Source: VRUE01 sp963717375
Lineage (GTDB): Bacteria > Actinomycetota > Thermoleophilia > Solirubrobacterales > 70-9
Direction: 5' to 3'
Assembly (NCBI GenBank): GCA_963717375.1
Contig: OY970329.1
Location: 2,823,073-2,887,072 of the forward strand
DNA: 64,000 bases
This document shows, one piece after another, positions 9,515 to 17,810 of this stretch (its first letter is position 1; each line of letters begins with the position of its first letter). The notes under the pieces were generated by a model, which was given only the letters and a program-made list of their open reading frames with translations, was not told where the DNA came from and searched no databases. Both the position numbers and the translations under genes were made by a program.

Positions 9515-10487
9515 GCAGCTCACGCTCGAGAACAGCGTTGCCGCCGAGCTGGCGGGCTCCGAGGACGCGGTGCTGCGCGCCCTACGCGGCCACCTCGATT
9601 GCGACTTCCACCTGCGCGGCAACGTGCTGACCCTCGACGGCGAACCGGCCGACGTGCAGACCGCGGCGACCGTGGTCGACGAGCTGGTCGAGCTGATCGA
9701 GAACGGGCACGAGGTGGCGCCTGGGACGATCGAAGCGGTGACCGGCGCGCTCGACGCCGACGAGAGCCCGGCCGAGATCCTCGAGGACGTTGTCTGGCGT
9801 CACCGCAACACCAAGGTTTCGCCGAAGACGCTGAACCAGAAGCGCTACGTCGACTCAATCCGCGATCACACGATCACCTTCGGCGTCGGCCCCGCCGGCA
9901 CTGGCAAGACCTTTCTCGCCGTGGCAATGGCTGCCGCCGCGCTGGCTGACAAGCAGGTGCAGCGCATCATCCTCACCCGGCCCGCAGTCGAGGCGGGCGA
10001 GCGGCTCGGCTTCCTGCCCGGCGACATCCAGGCCAAGGTCGACCCTTACCTGCGGCCGCTCTTCGACGCCCTCTTCGACATGCTCGACCCTGATCGCGTC
10101 AACGGCTACTTCGAGCGCGGCGTGATCGAGGTGGCGCCGCTCGCCTTCATGCGCGGGCGCACCCTGAATGATTCATTCGTGATCCTCGACGAGGCCCAGA
10201 ACACCAGTCCCGAGCAGATGAAGATGTTCTTGACCCGGCTCGGCTTCAACTCGCGCATGGTCGTCACCGGCGACGTCACCCAGATTGACCTGCCGACTGA
10301 GCAGCGCTCCGGCCTGGTCGTCGTCCGCGACATCCTCGGTTCGGTCAAGGACATCGACTTCATCAACTTCGGCGGCGAGGACGTCGTCCGTCACAAGCTG
10401 GTTCAGCGCATCGTCGCCGCCTACGACGAACACGGCAACCGCGAGCGCGCCGCGCGGGCCGAACACGGGCCTACGCCGGGCTCTTGA
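9504..10487 (+). CDS. phoH: PhoH-like ATPase (PhoL type)
   Basis: About 327 residues. Walker A GVGPAGTGKTFLA lies near residue 135, and FVILDEAQNTSPEQ is Walker B. An N-terminal KH-like segment precedes them (LRGNVLTLDGEPADVQTA). PhoH/PhoL with YbeY takes part in RNA metabolism and ribosome quality control. Start is uncertain: TTG 9504, GTG 9495 and GTG 9483 are all in frame, and I favour 9504 because homologous N-termini read ARRQLTLEN-like. It overlaps yqeY and, by 4 nt, ybeY. Confidence 0.9.
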   Translation: MARRQLTLENSVAAELAGSEDAVLRALRGHLDCDFHLRGNVLTLDGEPADVQTAATVVDELVELIENGHEVAPGTIEAVTGALDADESPAEILEDVVWRHRNTKVSPKTLNQKRYVDSIRDHTITFGVGPAGTGKTFLAVAMAAAALADKQVQRIILTRPAVEAGERLGFLPGDIQAKVDPYLRPLFDALFDMLDPDRVNGYFERGVIEVAPLAFMRGRTLNDSFVILDEAQNTSPEQMKMFLTRLGFNSRMVVTGDVTQIDLPTEQRSGLVVVRDILGSVKDIDFINFGGEDVVRHKLVQRIVAAYDEHGNRERAARAEHGPTPGS

Positions 10488-10849
10488 GCCTGGACCTCTC
10501 CGACGTGCCGGCGGGGCTGCGCGAGCCGGTGGCCGCCGCGCTTGCTGCCGCGGAGGTCGACGATGGCCACCTCGCGGTCGAGCTGGTCGGTGCGTCACGT
10601 ATCCGCGAACTCAATCGCGAGCATCGCGGCAAGGACGCGCCGACCGACGTGCTGGCCTTCCCGATCGACGGCGTCGGCCCGGCGCCCGGTCCGCGCGAGC
10701 TGGGCGACGTGGCGATTTGTCCCGAGCACTGCTCCGACGTCACCGAGGCCGCCGTCCACGGCGTCCTCCACCTCTGCGGCTATGACCATGAGGTCGACGA
10801 GGGCGAGATGCTCGCTCTTCAGGCCCACGTGTTGGGGGCCCTGGCATGA
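10484..10849 (+). CDS. ybeY: Endoribonuclease YbeY
   Basis: 121 residues. The zinc-binding HGVLHLCGYDH motif supplies the three His ligands. YbeY acts in 16S rRNA 3'-end maturation and 70S quality control. It is short, mainly lacking a long N-terminus. TTG start at 10484 overlaps the phoH stop (TTGA) and its stop overlaps the era ATG, so all three are translationally coupled. Confidence 0.95.
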   Translation: MSLDLSDVPAGLREPVAAALAAAEVDDGHLAVELVGASRIRELNREHRGKDAPTDVLAFPIDGVGPAPGPRELGDVAICPEHCSDVTEAAVHGVLHLCGYDHEVDEGEMLALQAHVLGALA

Positions 10850-11739
10850 CCCGCTCCGGCTTCGTCGGTCTCGCCGGTCGGCCCAACGTCGGCAAGTCGA
10901 CCTTGGTCAACCAGATCGTTGGTAGTCACGTCGCGATCGTCTCAATGCGACCGCAGACGACCCGGCGGGCGATCCGCGGCATCCACACCGACGTCGAGGG
11001 CGGCCGCCAGCTCGTTCTCGTCGACCTGCCGGGTGTGCAGCGCCCCCGCGACGTGCTCACCGAGCGGATGCAGAAGCGGGTCGAGCGCGAGCTCGCCGAC
11101 TCCGACCTGGCCCTGATCGTGATCAACGGCGAGGAGGGCGTCGGTCCCGGCGACCGCTTCATCGCCCGCGCCCTGCTCGGCGCTGGCGCCAAGTTGCCGA
11201 TCATTTGCGCCGTCAACAAGGCCGATCAGCTCGGGCCGAACGAGATGGTCCCCGTCCTGGCCGAAGCTGCCGAGCTGGGCGGCGTCGACGAGGTTTTCCC
11301 GATTAGCGCCCGCAGTGGCGAGGGCGTCGACGTCCTCGTCGAGCGCATGGCCGAACTGATGCCCGAGGGTCCCTACCTCTATCCGCCCGAGGACCACAGC
11401 GACCAGTCGAGCGAGCTGCTGCTGGCCGAGCTGATCCGCGAGCAGGTACTCAACCGCACCCGCGATGAGATCCCGCACTCGGTCGAGGTCAAGGTCAAAG
11501 AGGTCGACGAGCGCGAGGACGGACTGGTTACCGTCAACGCCGAGGTCTGGGCCGAGACCGAGTCGCAGAAGCGCATCCTGATCGGCAAGGGCGGCGCCAA
11601 GGTGGGCGAGATAGGCACGGGGGCCCGCCGCTCGCTGGAAGCCGAGCTCGATGCCAAGGTCCACCTCGACCTGAAGATCCGCGTGCGCAGCCACTGGCGC
11701 CGCGACGAGGACCTGCTCGACCGCCTCGGTATCGAGTAG
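10846..11739 (+). CDS. era: GTPase Era
   Basis: 297 residues. G1 is GRPNVGKST (11-19), G3 DLPG, G4 NKAD. The C-terminal KH domain (RILIGKGGAKVGEIG) binds the 3' end of 16S rRNA. It assists 30S assembly. It overlaps ybeY by 4 nt, consistent with a ribosome-maturation operon phoH-ybeY-era. Confidence 0.97.
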   Translation: MTRSGFVGLAGRPNVGKSTLVNQIVGSHVAIVSMRPQTTRRAIRGIHTDVEGGRQLVLVDLPGVQRPRDVLTERMQKRVERELADSDLALIVINGEEGVGPGDRFIARALLGAGAKLPIICAVNKADQLGPNEMVPVLAEAAELGGVDEVFPISARSGEGVDVLVERMAELMPEGPYLYPPEDHSDQSSELLLAELIREQVLNRTRDEIPHSVEVKVKEVDEREDGLVTVNAEVWAETESQKRILIGKGGAKVGEIGTGARRSLEAELDAKVHLDLKIRVRSHWRRDEDLLDRLGIE

Positions 11740-11761
11740 CAGGCACAACTACGATTGCTTG

Positions 11762-12409
11762 ATGTTTGAGCAGGTGAAATTCGATGAGCGCGGCCTGGTG
11801 CCTTGTGTGGCACAGGACTTCGTCAGCGGCGAGGTGCTGACGCTTGCCTATGTCAACGCGGAGTCGCTGCGGCTGACGGTTGAGACCGGGGAGCTGCACT
11901 TCTTCAGCCGCTCGCGCGAGGAGATCTGGCGCAAGGGGGAAACCTCGGGCAACGTGCTCAAGCTGCGCCAGCTCCGCTACGACTGTGACGGCGACGCGAT
12001 CGTCGCCCTGGTCGAGCCGATCGGTCCCGCCTGTCACACCGGCGAGCGAAGTTGCTTCTACCGAGAGCTGGGCGGATCGGCTGGGGCCGAGGTCGACGCC
12101 CCGGCGGCGCCCGGTGAGCCGGCGCCCGCCGTCCACGAGACGCTGGCGAGGCTGGAGCGAACCCTGCGCAGCCGCGCCGCCGAGCGGCCCGAGGGCAGCT
12201 ACACGGTGCAACTGCTCGACGACCCGAAGCTGATCGGCGAAAAGGTCGAGGAGGAGGCCGAGGAGGTGGTCCGCGCCGCTCGCGAGGAGTCCGACGAGCG
12301 CGTCGCCGAAGAGGCCGCCGACCTGCTCTACCACCTCGCTGTCCTGCTCGCCGCTCGCGAGGTTCCCCAGTCGGCCGCGATGGAAGTGCTCAATGGCCGT
12401 CGTCGCTGA
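11762..12409 (+). CDS. hisI: Bifunctional phosphoribosyl-AMP cyclohydrolase / phosphoribosyl-ATP pyrophosphatase
   Basis: A HisIE fusion of about 215 residues, catalysing histidine-pathway steps 2 and 3. The HisI part (1-~105) has the zinc/magnesium ligand region YDCDGDAIV and CHTGERSCFY. The HisE part (~120-215) has the MazG-like EEAEEVVRAA helix and AADLLYHL. ATG 11762 is preferred over the TTG one codon upstream. The 3' end overlaps trpE by 17 nt, so histidine and tryptophan genes are physically linked; both pathways draw on PRPP. Confidence 0.95.
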   Translation: MFEQVKFDERGLVPCVAQDFVSGEVLTLAYVNAESLRLTVETGELHFFSRSREEIWRKGETSGNVLKLRQLRYDCDGDAIVALVEPIGPACHTGERSCFYRELGGSAGAEVDAPAAPGEPAPAVHETLARLERTLRSRAAERPEGSYTVQLLDDPKLIGEKVEEEAEEVVRAAREESDERVAEEAADLLYHLAVLLAAREVPQSAAMEVLNGRRR

Positions 12410-13901
12410 GTCGGAGCTGCGACTTGAGCCGAGCCTGGAGGAGGCGCGGGAGCTGGCCGAGAAGGGCAACGTGGTCCCTGTCTGTGCCCGCCTGCTCGAC
12501 GATTGCGAGACGCCCGTCTCCGCCTTCCTCAAGCTGCGCGCGGGGGAGCCCGAGGGCGCTCCTTGCTTCCTGCTCGAGTCCGCCGAGCAGGGACAGGTCG
12601 GTCGCTACTCGTTCGTCGGCTTCCGCCCCCGCTCGGTGTTGCGCTGGAGCGATGGCGTGCTGACGGATTCCGACGGCGGGTCCGTCGATGCGCCCGACCC
12701 CTACGGAGCCGTTGCCGAGCGTCTCTCCGCCTTCGAGCTTGCCCCGGTCGAGGGCTTGCCGCCGTTTGCCGGCGGCGCGGTCGGCTTCTTCGGCTACGAC
12801 CTGGTGCGCACGGTGGAGCCGCTTGGCGAGCCAAACCCCGACCCGCTCGGACTTCCCGATATGGCGCTGATGGTCACCGACCTGCTGCTCGTCTTCGATC
12901 ATCTGCGGCACGAGCTGACGATCATGGCCTGCGCCTTTGCCGATGACGAGGGTGGGATCGACGCCGCCTACGAGCGTGCCGCGGCGGCGATAACCGATGC
13001 CCGCCAGCGCCTGCGCGGCGCCGTCCCCGCGCCGGAGCAGCCGTCGATCACCGAGTCGCCCGAGTTCGCCTCCAACATGGAGCGCGCCGAGTTCGAAACC
13101 GCGGTCGAGCGGATCGTCGAGTACGTCCACGCCGGCGACGCCTTCCAGGTCGTCCCTTCGCAGCGCTTCTCGGCTCCTGCCCCGGTCGAGGCCTTCTCGA
13201 TCTACCGAGGCCTGCGCGCGGTCAACCCCTCGCCCTACATGTACTTCCTCGAGTTCGGCGACTTCCAGATCGCCGGCGCCTCGCCAGAGCCGCTGGTCAA
13301 AGTCAGCGGCCGCACGGTCGAGACCAGGCCGATCGCCGGCACCTACCCGCGTGGTGCCAACGAGGAGGAGGACCGTCGCCTCGCCGAGCGCCTCGTCAAT
13401 GACCCCAAGGAGCGGGCCGAGCACGTGATGCTGGTCGACCTTGGCCGCAACGACCTCGGCCGGGTCTGTGAGTACGGCTCGGTCTCGGTCGACGAGCTGA
13501 TGGTGGTCGAGACCTACTCGCACGTGCTGCACATCGTCAGCCAGGTCTCCGGCACCCTGCGCGAGGGGGTCGGGGCAATGGACGTGCTGCGCTCGGCCCT
13601 GCCGGCCGGCACCCTCTCCGGCGCTCCCAAGGTGCGGGCGATGCAAATCATCGACGAGCTCGAGCCGATCAAGCGCTGCTCCTACGGCGGCGCGATCGGC
13701 TACCTCTCCTGGAACGGAGACCTCGACACCGCGATCCACATCCGCACCGTCGTGGTCAAGGACGGCCAGATTCACGTCCAGGCCGGCGGCGGCACCGTCG
13801 CCGACGCCAAGCCCGCCTACGAGTACAACGAGTCGGTCAACAAGGCCCGGGCGGTCTTCCGCGCTGTCGAGCTGGCCTGCGAACAACCGGACTGGGCTTG
13901 A
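12393..13901 (+). CDS. trpE: Anthranilate synthase component I
   Basis: 502 residues. Converts chorismate plus ammonia to anthranilate. The LLES motif near residue 55 belongs to the Trp feedback pocket. The chorismate-binding C-terminal domain has NPSPYMYFL, GASPEPLVKV, RPIAGTYPRG and LPAGTLSGAPKVRAM. It overlaps hisIE and is followed 7 nt later by trpG. No leader peptide or attenuator can fit before it. Confidence 0.97.
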   Translation: MAVVAESELRLEPSLEEARELAEKGNVVPVCARLLDDCETPVSAFLKLRAGEPEGAPCFLLESAEQGQVGRYSFVGFRPRSVLRWSDGVLTDSDGGSVDAPDPYGAVAERLSAFELAPVEGLPPFAGGAVGFFGYDLVRTVEPLGEPNPDPLGLPDMALMVTDLLLVFDHLRHELTIMACAFADDEGGIDAAYERAAAAITDARQRLRGAVPAPEQPSITESPEFASNMERAEFETAVERIVEYVHAGDAFQVVPSQRFSAPAPVEAFSIYRGLRAVNPSPYMYFLEFGDFQIAGASPEPLVKVSGRTVETRPIAGTYPRGANEEEDRRLAERLVNDPKERAEHVMLVDLGRNDLGRVCEYGSVSVDELMVVETYSHVLHIVSQVSGTLREGVGAMDVLRSALPAGTLSGAPKVRAMQIIDELEPIKRCSYGGAIGYLSWNGDLDTAIHIRTVVVKDGQIHVQAGGGTVADAKPAYEYNESVNKARAVFRAVELACEQPDWA

Positions 13902-13908
13902 GGCGACG

Positions 13909-14475
13909 ATGAAAGTACTCGTGATCGACAACTACGACTCCTTTACCTACAACCTGGTCCAGTACCTGGGCGAGCTCGGTGCTGAGCTCGAGGTGATCCG
14001 CAACGACAAAGCGACGGTCGACGAGCTGCTCGAGCGCGAGGCCGAGCGCCTGGTCGTCTCGCCGGGCCCCTGCACGCCGGCCGAGGCGGGAATTTCGATC
14101 GAGGCGATCCGCCGCTTCGCCGAAGCGGGTACGCCCGTGCTCGGCGTCTGCCTCGGCCATCAGTCGCTGGTCGAGGCCTTCGGTGGCCGCACCGTGCAGG
14201 GCGATCCGATCCACGGCAAGGAGGCCGAGATCGAACACGACGGCCGCACCGTCTACGCCGGATTGCCGAGCCCTTTCGTCGCCGGCCGCTACCACTCACT
14301 GGTGGCCGATCCCGATCTCCCTGACGCGCTTGAGTTAAGCGCCAGCCTCGGTGGCGTCGTGATGGGCGCTCGCCATCGCGAGCTGCCCGCCGAGGGCGTC
14401 CAGTTTCATCCCGAGTCGGTGCTGACCCCGCAGGGCAAGCACCTGCTCGCCAACTTCCTCGGAGTCTCCAAATGA
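13909..14475 (+). CDS. trpG: Anthranilate synthase component II (glutamine amidotransferase)
   Basis: 188 residues. Class I GATase that channels ammonia from glutamine to TrpE. The catalytic Cys is in GVCLGHQ and the His-Glu pair in FHPES. Starts MKVLVIDNYDSFTYNL. A 45-nt palindrome lies between its stop and trpD. Confidence 0.97.
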   Translation: MKVLVIDNYDSFTYNLVQYLGELGAELEVIRNDKATVDELLEREAERLVVSPGPCTPAEAGISIEAIRRFAEAGTPVLGVCLGHQSLVEAFGGRTVQGDPIHGKEAEIEHDGRTVYAGLPSPFVAGRYHSLVADPDLPDALELSASLGGVVMGARHRELPAEGVQFHPESVLTPQGKHLLANFLGVSK

Positions 14476-14487
14476 GCCAAATGAGCT

Positions 14488-14532
14488 TCCGGTGCGCTTT
14501 ATGTGGTCATAGGGCGTATAAAGCGCACCGGA
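14488..14532. repeat. Intergenic palindrome between trpG and trpD
   Basis: 15-nt perfect arms TCCGGTGCGCTTTAT (14488-14502) and its complement (14518-14532) flank a 15-nt loop. There is no U-tract and it lies inside the trp operon, so full termination seems unlikely. It ends 9 nt before the trpD ATG and could modulate trpD translation or mRNA stability. It differs in sequence from families A, B and D. Confidence 0.75.
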
Positions 14533-14541
14533 GCGGATGAG

Positions 14542-15573
14542 ATGACGCCTAACGACGTAGTCACCCGGGCGATCGACGCGGTCTGTGCCGGCGACCACCT
14601 CACCGCCGATCACGCCGCCGCGGTGCTCGCCGAGATCATGGAGGGGCGCAGCAGCGAGGTGCAGACGGCGGCCTTCCTGATCGCCCTGCGGGCGAAGGGC
14701 GAGACCGTGCCCGAGCTGGTCGGCCTGGCTCGGACGATGCGCTCGCTCTCCAGCCCGGTCGCCACCTCGCGCACCGACCTCGTCGATACCGCGGGAACCG
14801 GGGGAGGCCCCTCGACCTTCAACGTCTCGACCACGGCGGCCCTGGTCGCGGCGGCGGCCGGCTGCGCGGTCGCCAAGCACGGTAACCGCTCCAGCACCAG
14901 TCGCTGTGGCTCGGCCGACCTGCTCGAGGCGCTCGGCGTCAACATCGAGCTCGAGCCCGAGGCGGTCGGACGCTGCATTGACGAGGTCGGCTTCGGCTTT
15001 ATGTTCGCCCCCCGTCACCACAAGGCGACGGCGCACGTCATGCCGGTTCGCAAGGCGCTCGGCGTGCGCACGATCTTCAACTTCCTCGGCCCGCTGACCA
15101 ACCCGGCGGGCGCTCCGCGCCAACTGCTCGGCGTCTCCGACCGCCACTACCAGGAGACGATCGCCGAGGCGCTAGTCGGGCTCGGCAGCGTGCGGGCGAT
15201 GGTCGTCGCGGCCGACGACGGGGTCGACGAGATCTCGATTTCCGCCCGGACCCGCGTGATCGAGGTCGAGGACGGCAGAACCGCGGAGCGCTTCGTCGAG
15301 CCGGGAGATTTCGGCTTCGCCGAAGCCGAGCCGGAGTACGTCGCCGGCGGTAGCCCGGAGGAAAACGCCGCCGCCTGCCGCGCCGTGCTCGGCGGCGAGG
15401 CGGGTCCCCGGCGCCACCTGGTCCTGCTCAACGCTGGTGCCGCGATCTACGTCGGCGGCAAGGCCGGGAGCCTGGCCGAGGGAGTCGAGAAGGGCGCGGC
15501 GGTTGTCGACTCTGGCGCCGCGCAGGAGCTGCTCGATCGCCTGATTGCGACGACCGTCGAGCTCGGCGTCTAG
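14542..15573 (+). CDS. trpD: Anthranilate phosphoribosyltransferase
   Basis: 343 residues from ATG 14542. Joins anthranilate to PRPP. DTAGTGGGPSTFNVST is the PRPP-binding loop, with KHGNRSSTSRCGSADLLEALG and the HVMPVRKALGVRTIFNFLGPL region. An in-frame GTG at 14503 would start inside the palindrome loop; ATG 14542 has a GAGCGGATGAG purine-rich run before it and gives the expected length. Confidence 0.96.
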   Translation: MTPNDVVTRAIDAVCAGDHLTADHAAAVLAEIMEGRSSEVQTAAFLIALRAKGETVPELVGLARTMRSLSSPVATSRTDLVDTAGTGGGPSTFNVSTTAALVAAAAGCAVAKHGNRSSTSRCGSADLLEALGVNIELEPEAVGRCIDEVGFGFMFAPRHHKATAHVMPVRKALGVRTIFNFLGPLTNPAGAPRQLLGVSDRHYQETIAEALVGLGSVRAMVVAADDGVDEISISARTRVIEVEDGRTAERFVEPGDFGFAEAEPEYVAGGSPEENAAACRAVLGGEAGPRRHLVLLNAGAAIYVGGKAGSLAEGVEKGAAVVDSGAAQELLDRLIATTVELGV

Positions 15574-15587
15574 GCTTCGACTGGCAA

Positions 15588-16394
15588 GTGGCAATGATCG
15601 AGCAGCTGATCTCGGTAGCGCAAGAAGGGGTGGAGGAGCGCCGTGGGCAGGTCCCACAGGCGGACCTCGAATCGCGCCTTTCCGCCCGCGGCGAGGACCG
15701 GCCCTTCAACGAGGCCCTGGTTCGGCCGGGGCTTTCGCTGATCTCCGAGTTCAAGCGGCGCTCGCCCAGCGCCGGTGAGATCTCTGCCTCCGCCACCGTC
15801 CCGGAGCAGGTCGGCGCCTACGAGCGCGGTGGCGCCGCGGCGCTGTCGGTGCTCACCGACGAGCGCCACTTCGGCGGTTCGCTCGACGACCTTCGCGCCG
15901 CTCGCGCGGCCTGCGACCTGCCGATCCTGCGCAAGGACTTCATTGTCGATCCCTACCAGCTCTACGAGGCGGCGGTCCACGGCGCCGACGCGGTTCTGCT
16001 GATCGTTCGCGCCCTCGACGACCGTGAGTTGCGGGCGATGTACGAGGAGGCCCGCGGGCTCGACCTCGACTGCCTGGTTGAGGTTCACGACGCCGAGGAG
16101 CTGCAGCGGGCGCTTGAGCTCGACGCCGACGTGATCGGGATCAACAACCGCAACCTCGACACCGGCACGGTTGACGTCTCGACCACCTACGAGCTGATGC
16201 CCGATGTGCCGGCCGGCAAGACCGCCGTCGCCGAGAGCGGCATCTCCTCACGCGCTGAGCTCGAAGAGTTGGAGCGGGTGGGCGTCGATGCCGTGTTGAT
16301 CGGCGGCGCGCTGATGAGCGCCGACGATCCCGAGGCGAAGACGCGCGAGCTGACCGGCGCCGAGGAAGGCACGCGCGAGCACCACCTGCCTTAA
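15588..16394 (+). CDS. trpC: Indole-3-glycerol phosphate synthase
   Basis: Up to 268 residues. TIM barrel that closes CdRP to indole-3-glycerol phosphate. LISEFKRRSPS carries the catalytic Lys, ILRKDFIVDPYQL the second Lys, then GINNRNLDT and AESGISSRAEL phosphate-binding segments. The GTG at 15588 or the ATG at 15594 could be the start. The trp cluster is interrupted after this gene by htrA. Confidence 0.96.
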   Translation: MAMIEQLISVAQEGVEERRGQVPQADLESRLSARGEDRPFNEALVRPGLSLISEFKRRSPSAGEISASATVPEQVGAYERGGAAALSVLTDERHFGGSLDDLRAARAACDLPILRKDFIVDPYQLYEAAVHGADAVLLIVRALDDRELRAMYEEARGLDLDCLVEVHDAEELQRALELDADVIGINNRNLDTGTVDVSTTYELMPDVPAGKTAVAESGISSRAELEELERVGVDAVLIGGALMSADDPEAKTRELTGAEEGTREHHLP

Positions 16395-16406
16395 CGCGGC
16401 CGTCGA

Positions 16407-16450
16407 ATTTAGCGACGGTTTGAGCATCGTTTAGGAATCGCTGAGGAAGC
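16407..16450 (+). promoter_or_regulatory. Four tandem 11-nt repeats upstream of htrA
   Basis: Four abutting 11-nt units are visible: ATTTAGCGACG, GTTTGAGCATC, GTTTAGGAATC, GCTGAGGAAGC. Direct repeats at 11-nt spacing before a regulated envelope-protease gene are typical of OmpR/PhoB-type response regulators bound head to tail. The cognate regulator is not in the window. Confidence 0.55.
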
Positions 16451-16455
16451 CCTCC

Positions 16456-16461
16456 TACAGT
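16456..16461 (+). promoter_or_regulatory. -10 box TACAGT for htrA
   Basis: TACAGT ends 7 nt before the htrA ATG and starts 5 nt after the tandem repeats. Activator-dependent, leaderless transcription would fit. Confidence 0.4.
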
Positions 16462-16468
16462 TCTCCCA

Positions 16469-17668
16469 ATGCGGCGATTCCTCAAATCTTCATTCGGCTC
16501 GGCACTCCTGGGCGGCGCCGTGGTTGCTGTCTTCGTCGCGATCGCCATCGCGGCGGGTTGGATCGATTCCAAGGACAGCACCACGACGACCGTCGCTACG
16601 CCCCTTTCAGCACCGATCGCTGCGAAGGAAAGCAGCGACACCAACGTCGTCAACCAGATTTACCGCCATGACGGACAGGGGGTCGCCTTCATCGAATCCG
16701 AGGAGGCGGCCGAAGAATCTCCAGCGCTCAATCCGCTGGGTGAACCCGAAGGCGGCGGCGGTGGCGGCATCGCGACCGGCTCTGGCTTCCTGATCGACAC
16801 CGAAGGCCACATTCTCACCAACAACCACGTGGTCGAAGGGGCGACCCGAGTCGAGGTCAAGCTCGGCTCCTCCGAGGTCAGCCACACCGCTGAAGTCGTC
16901 GGCACTGATCCCGCGACCGATGTCGCCCTACTCAAAGTCGACGTGCCGGCTGATCAGCAGCATCCGCTCTCGCTTGGCAACTCGGCCAAGGTCCAGGTCG
17001 GCGACCCGGTGGTGGCTATAGGCAATCCCTTTGGGCTCGACCGTACCGTTACGGCGGGCATCGTCTCCGCTCTGCAGCGCCAGATCCAGGCGCCCAACGG
17101 CTTCTCGATCTCGCACGTGATCCAGACCGACGCGGCGATCAACCCGGGCAACTCGGGCGGGCCGCTGATCGACTCCTCGGGAAGCGTGATCGGGATCAAC
17201 TCGCAGATCCAGACCGGTGGCGGCAATGACGGCAACGTTGGTATTGGCTTCGCGGTGCCGATCAACACCGCCCGCGAAGTGGTCGAACAGATCGAGCAGC
17301 ACGGCAAGGTTGAACACGCCTACATCGGCGTCAGCGGTGGCAGCGTCACGCCGGCCCTGGCCAAGGCGCTGAAACTGCCGGTTGAAAAAGGCGTCCTCGT
17401 CAACGAAGTGGTCAAGGGCAGCCCGGCCGACAAGGCGGGGATCGAAGGCGGCGACACCGAAGCGACGATCGAAGGCGTCAAAGTCAACCTCGGCGGCGAC
17501 ATCATCACCGAAGTAGACGGCAAGCCGATTGGCTCGATGGAAGACGTGATCAACGACGTCAACAGCGCTCAGCCCGGCGACAAGATGGAACTGACGCTGC
17601 TGCGGGGAGACAACGAAACCAAGCACGTCACGGTTACGCTCGGCGTACGGCCGAAGTCGGCTGAATAG
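16469..17668 (+). CDS. htrA: HtrA/DegP-type serine protease with PDZ domain
   Basis: 399 residues, membrane-anchored with the protease outside. One N-terminal TM helix (~13-32), a Ser/Thr/Gly-rich linker, then a trypsin-like domain with triad H120 (LTNNHVV), D151 (ATDVALL) and S229 (NPGNSGGP). A PDZ domain occupies ~300-395. HtrA degrades misfolded envelope proteins. Codons for Glu are mostly GAA, unlike neighbouring cytoplasmic genes. It sits within the trp cluster between trpC and trpF and is followed at once by a large palindrome, so it is probably its own transcription unit. Confidence 0.93.
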   Translation: MRRFLKSSFGSALLGGAVVAVFVAIAIAAGWIDSKDSTTTTVATPLSAPIAAKESSDTNVVNQIYRHDGQGVAFIESEEAAEESPALNPLGEPEGGGGGGIATGSGFLIDTEGHILTNNHVVEGATRVEVKLGSSEVSHTAEVVGTDPATDVALLKVDVPADQQHPLSLGNSAKVQVGDPVVAIGNPFGLDRTVTAGIVSALQRQIQAPNGFSISHVIQTDAAINPGNSGGPLIDSSGSVIGINSQIQTGGGNDGNVGIGFAVPINTAREVVEQIEQHGKVEHAYIGVSGGSVTPALAKALKLPVEKGVLVNEVVKGSPADKAGIEGGDTEATIEGVKVNLGGDIITEVDGKPIGSMEDVINDVNSAQPGDKMELTLLRGDNETKHVTVTLGVRPKSAE

Positions 17669-17779
17669 CCGGGGCCGGACCCCCTCCTCTCTCAACTTGC
17701 TCCGGTGGAGACGCGGCTGCTGGCGCCTCTGACGAATTGCCGGAGAAGTACAAGCCGTTCGGAGGGGGTCCGGCCCCGG
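17669..17779. repeat. Large stem-loop directly after htrA (111 nt)
   Basis: 19-nt perfect arms (17669-17687 and 17761-17779, CCGGGGCCGGACCCCCTCC and complement) flank a 73-nt interior. The interior can pair partly with itself (TTGCTCCGG with CCGGAGAA). The arm begins immediately after the htrA stop codon. It may act as a terminator isolating htrA from trpF. I saw no second copy in the window. Confidence 0.75.
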
Positions 17780-17798
17780 CTCCGGGCGGCTGCTCCCG

Positions 17799-17804
17799 TA
17801 CCCT
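17799..17804 (+). promoter_or_regulatory. -10-like TACCCT for trpF-trpB-trpA
   Basis: TACCCT ends 6 nt before the trpF ATG, just downstream of the post-htrA stem-loop. A new leaderless start for trpFBA is likely. Confidence 0.35.
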
Positions 17805-17810
17805 GGGCTT

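Noticed and set aside
12300..12393. trp leader peptide/attenuator before trpE
   Set aside because: trpE begins inside hisIE coding sequence; there is no room for a leader with Trp codons.
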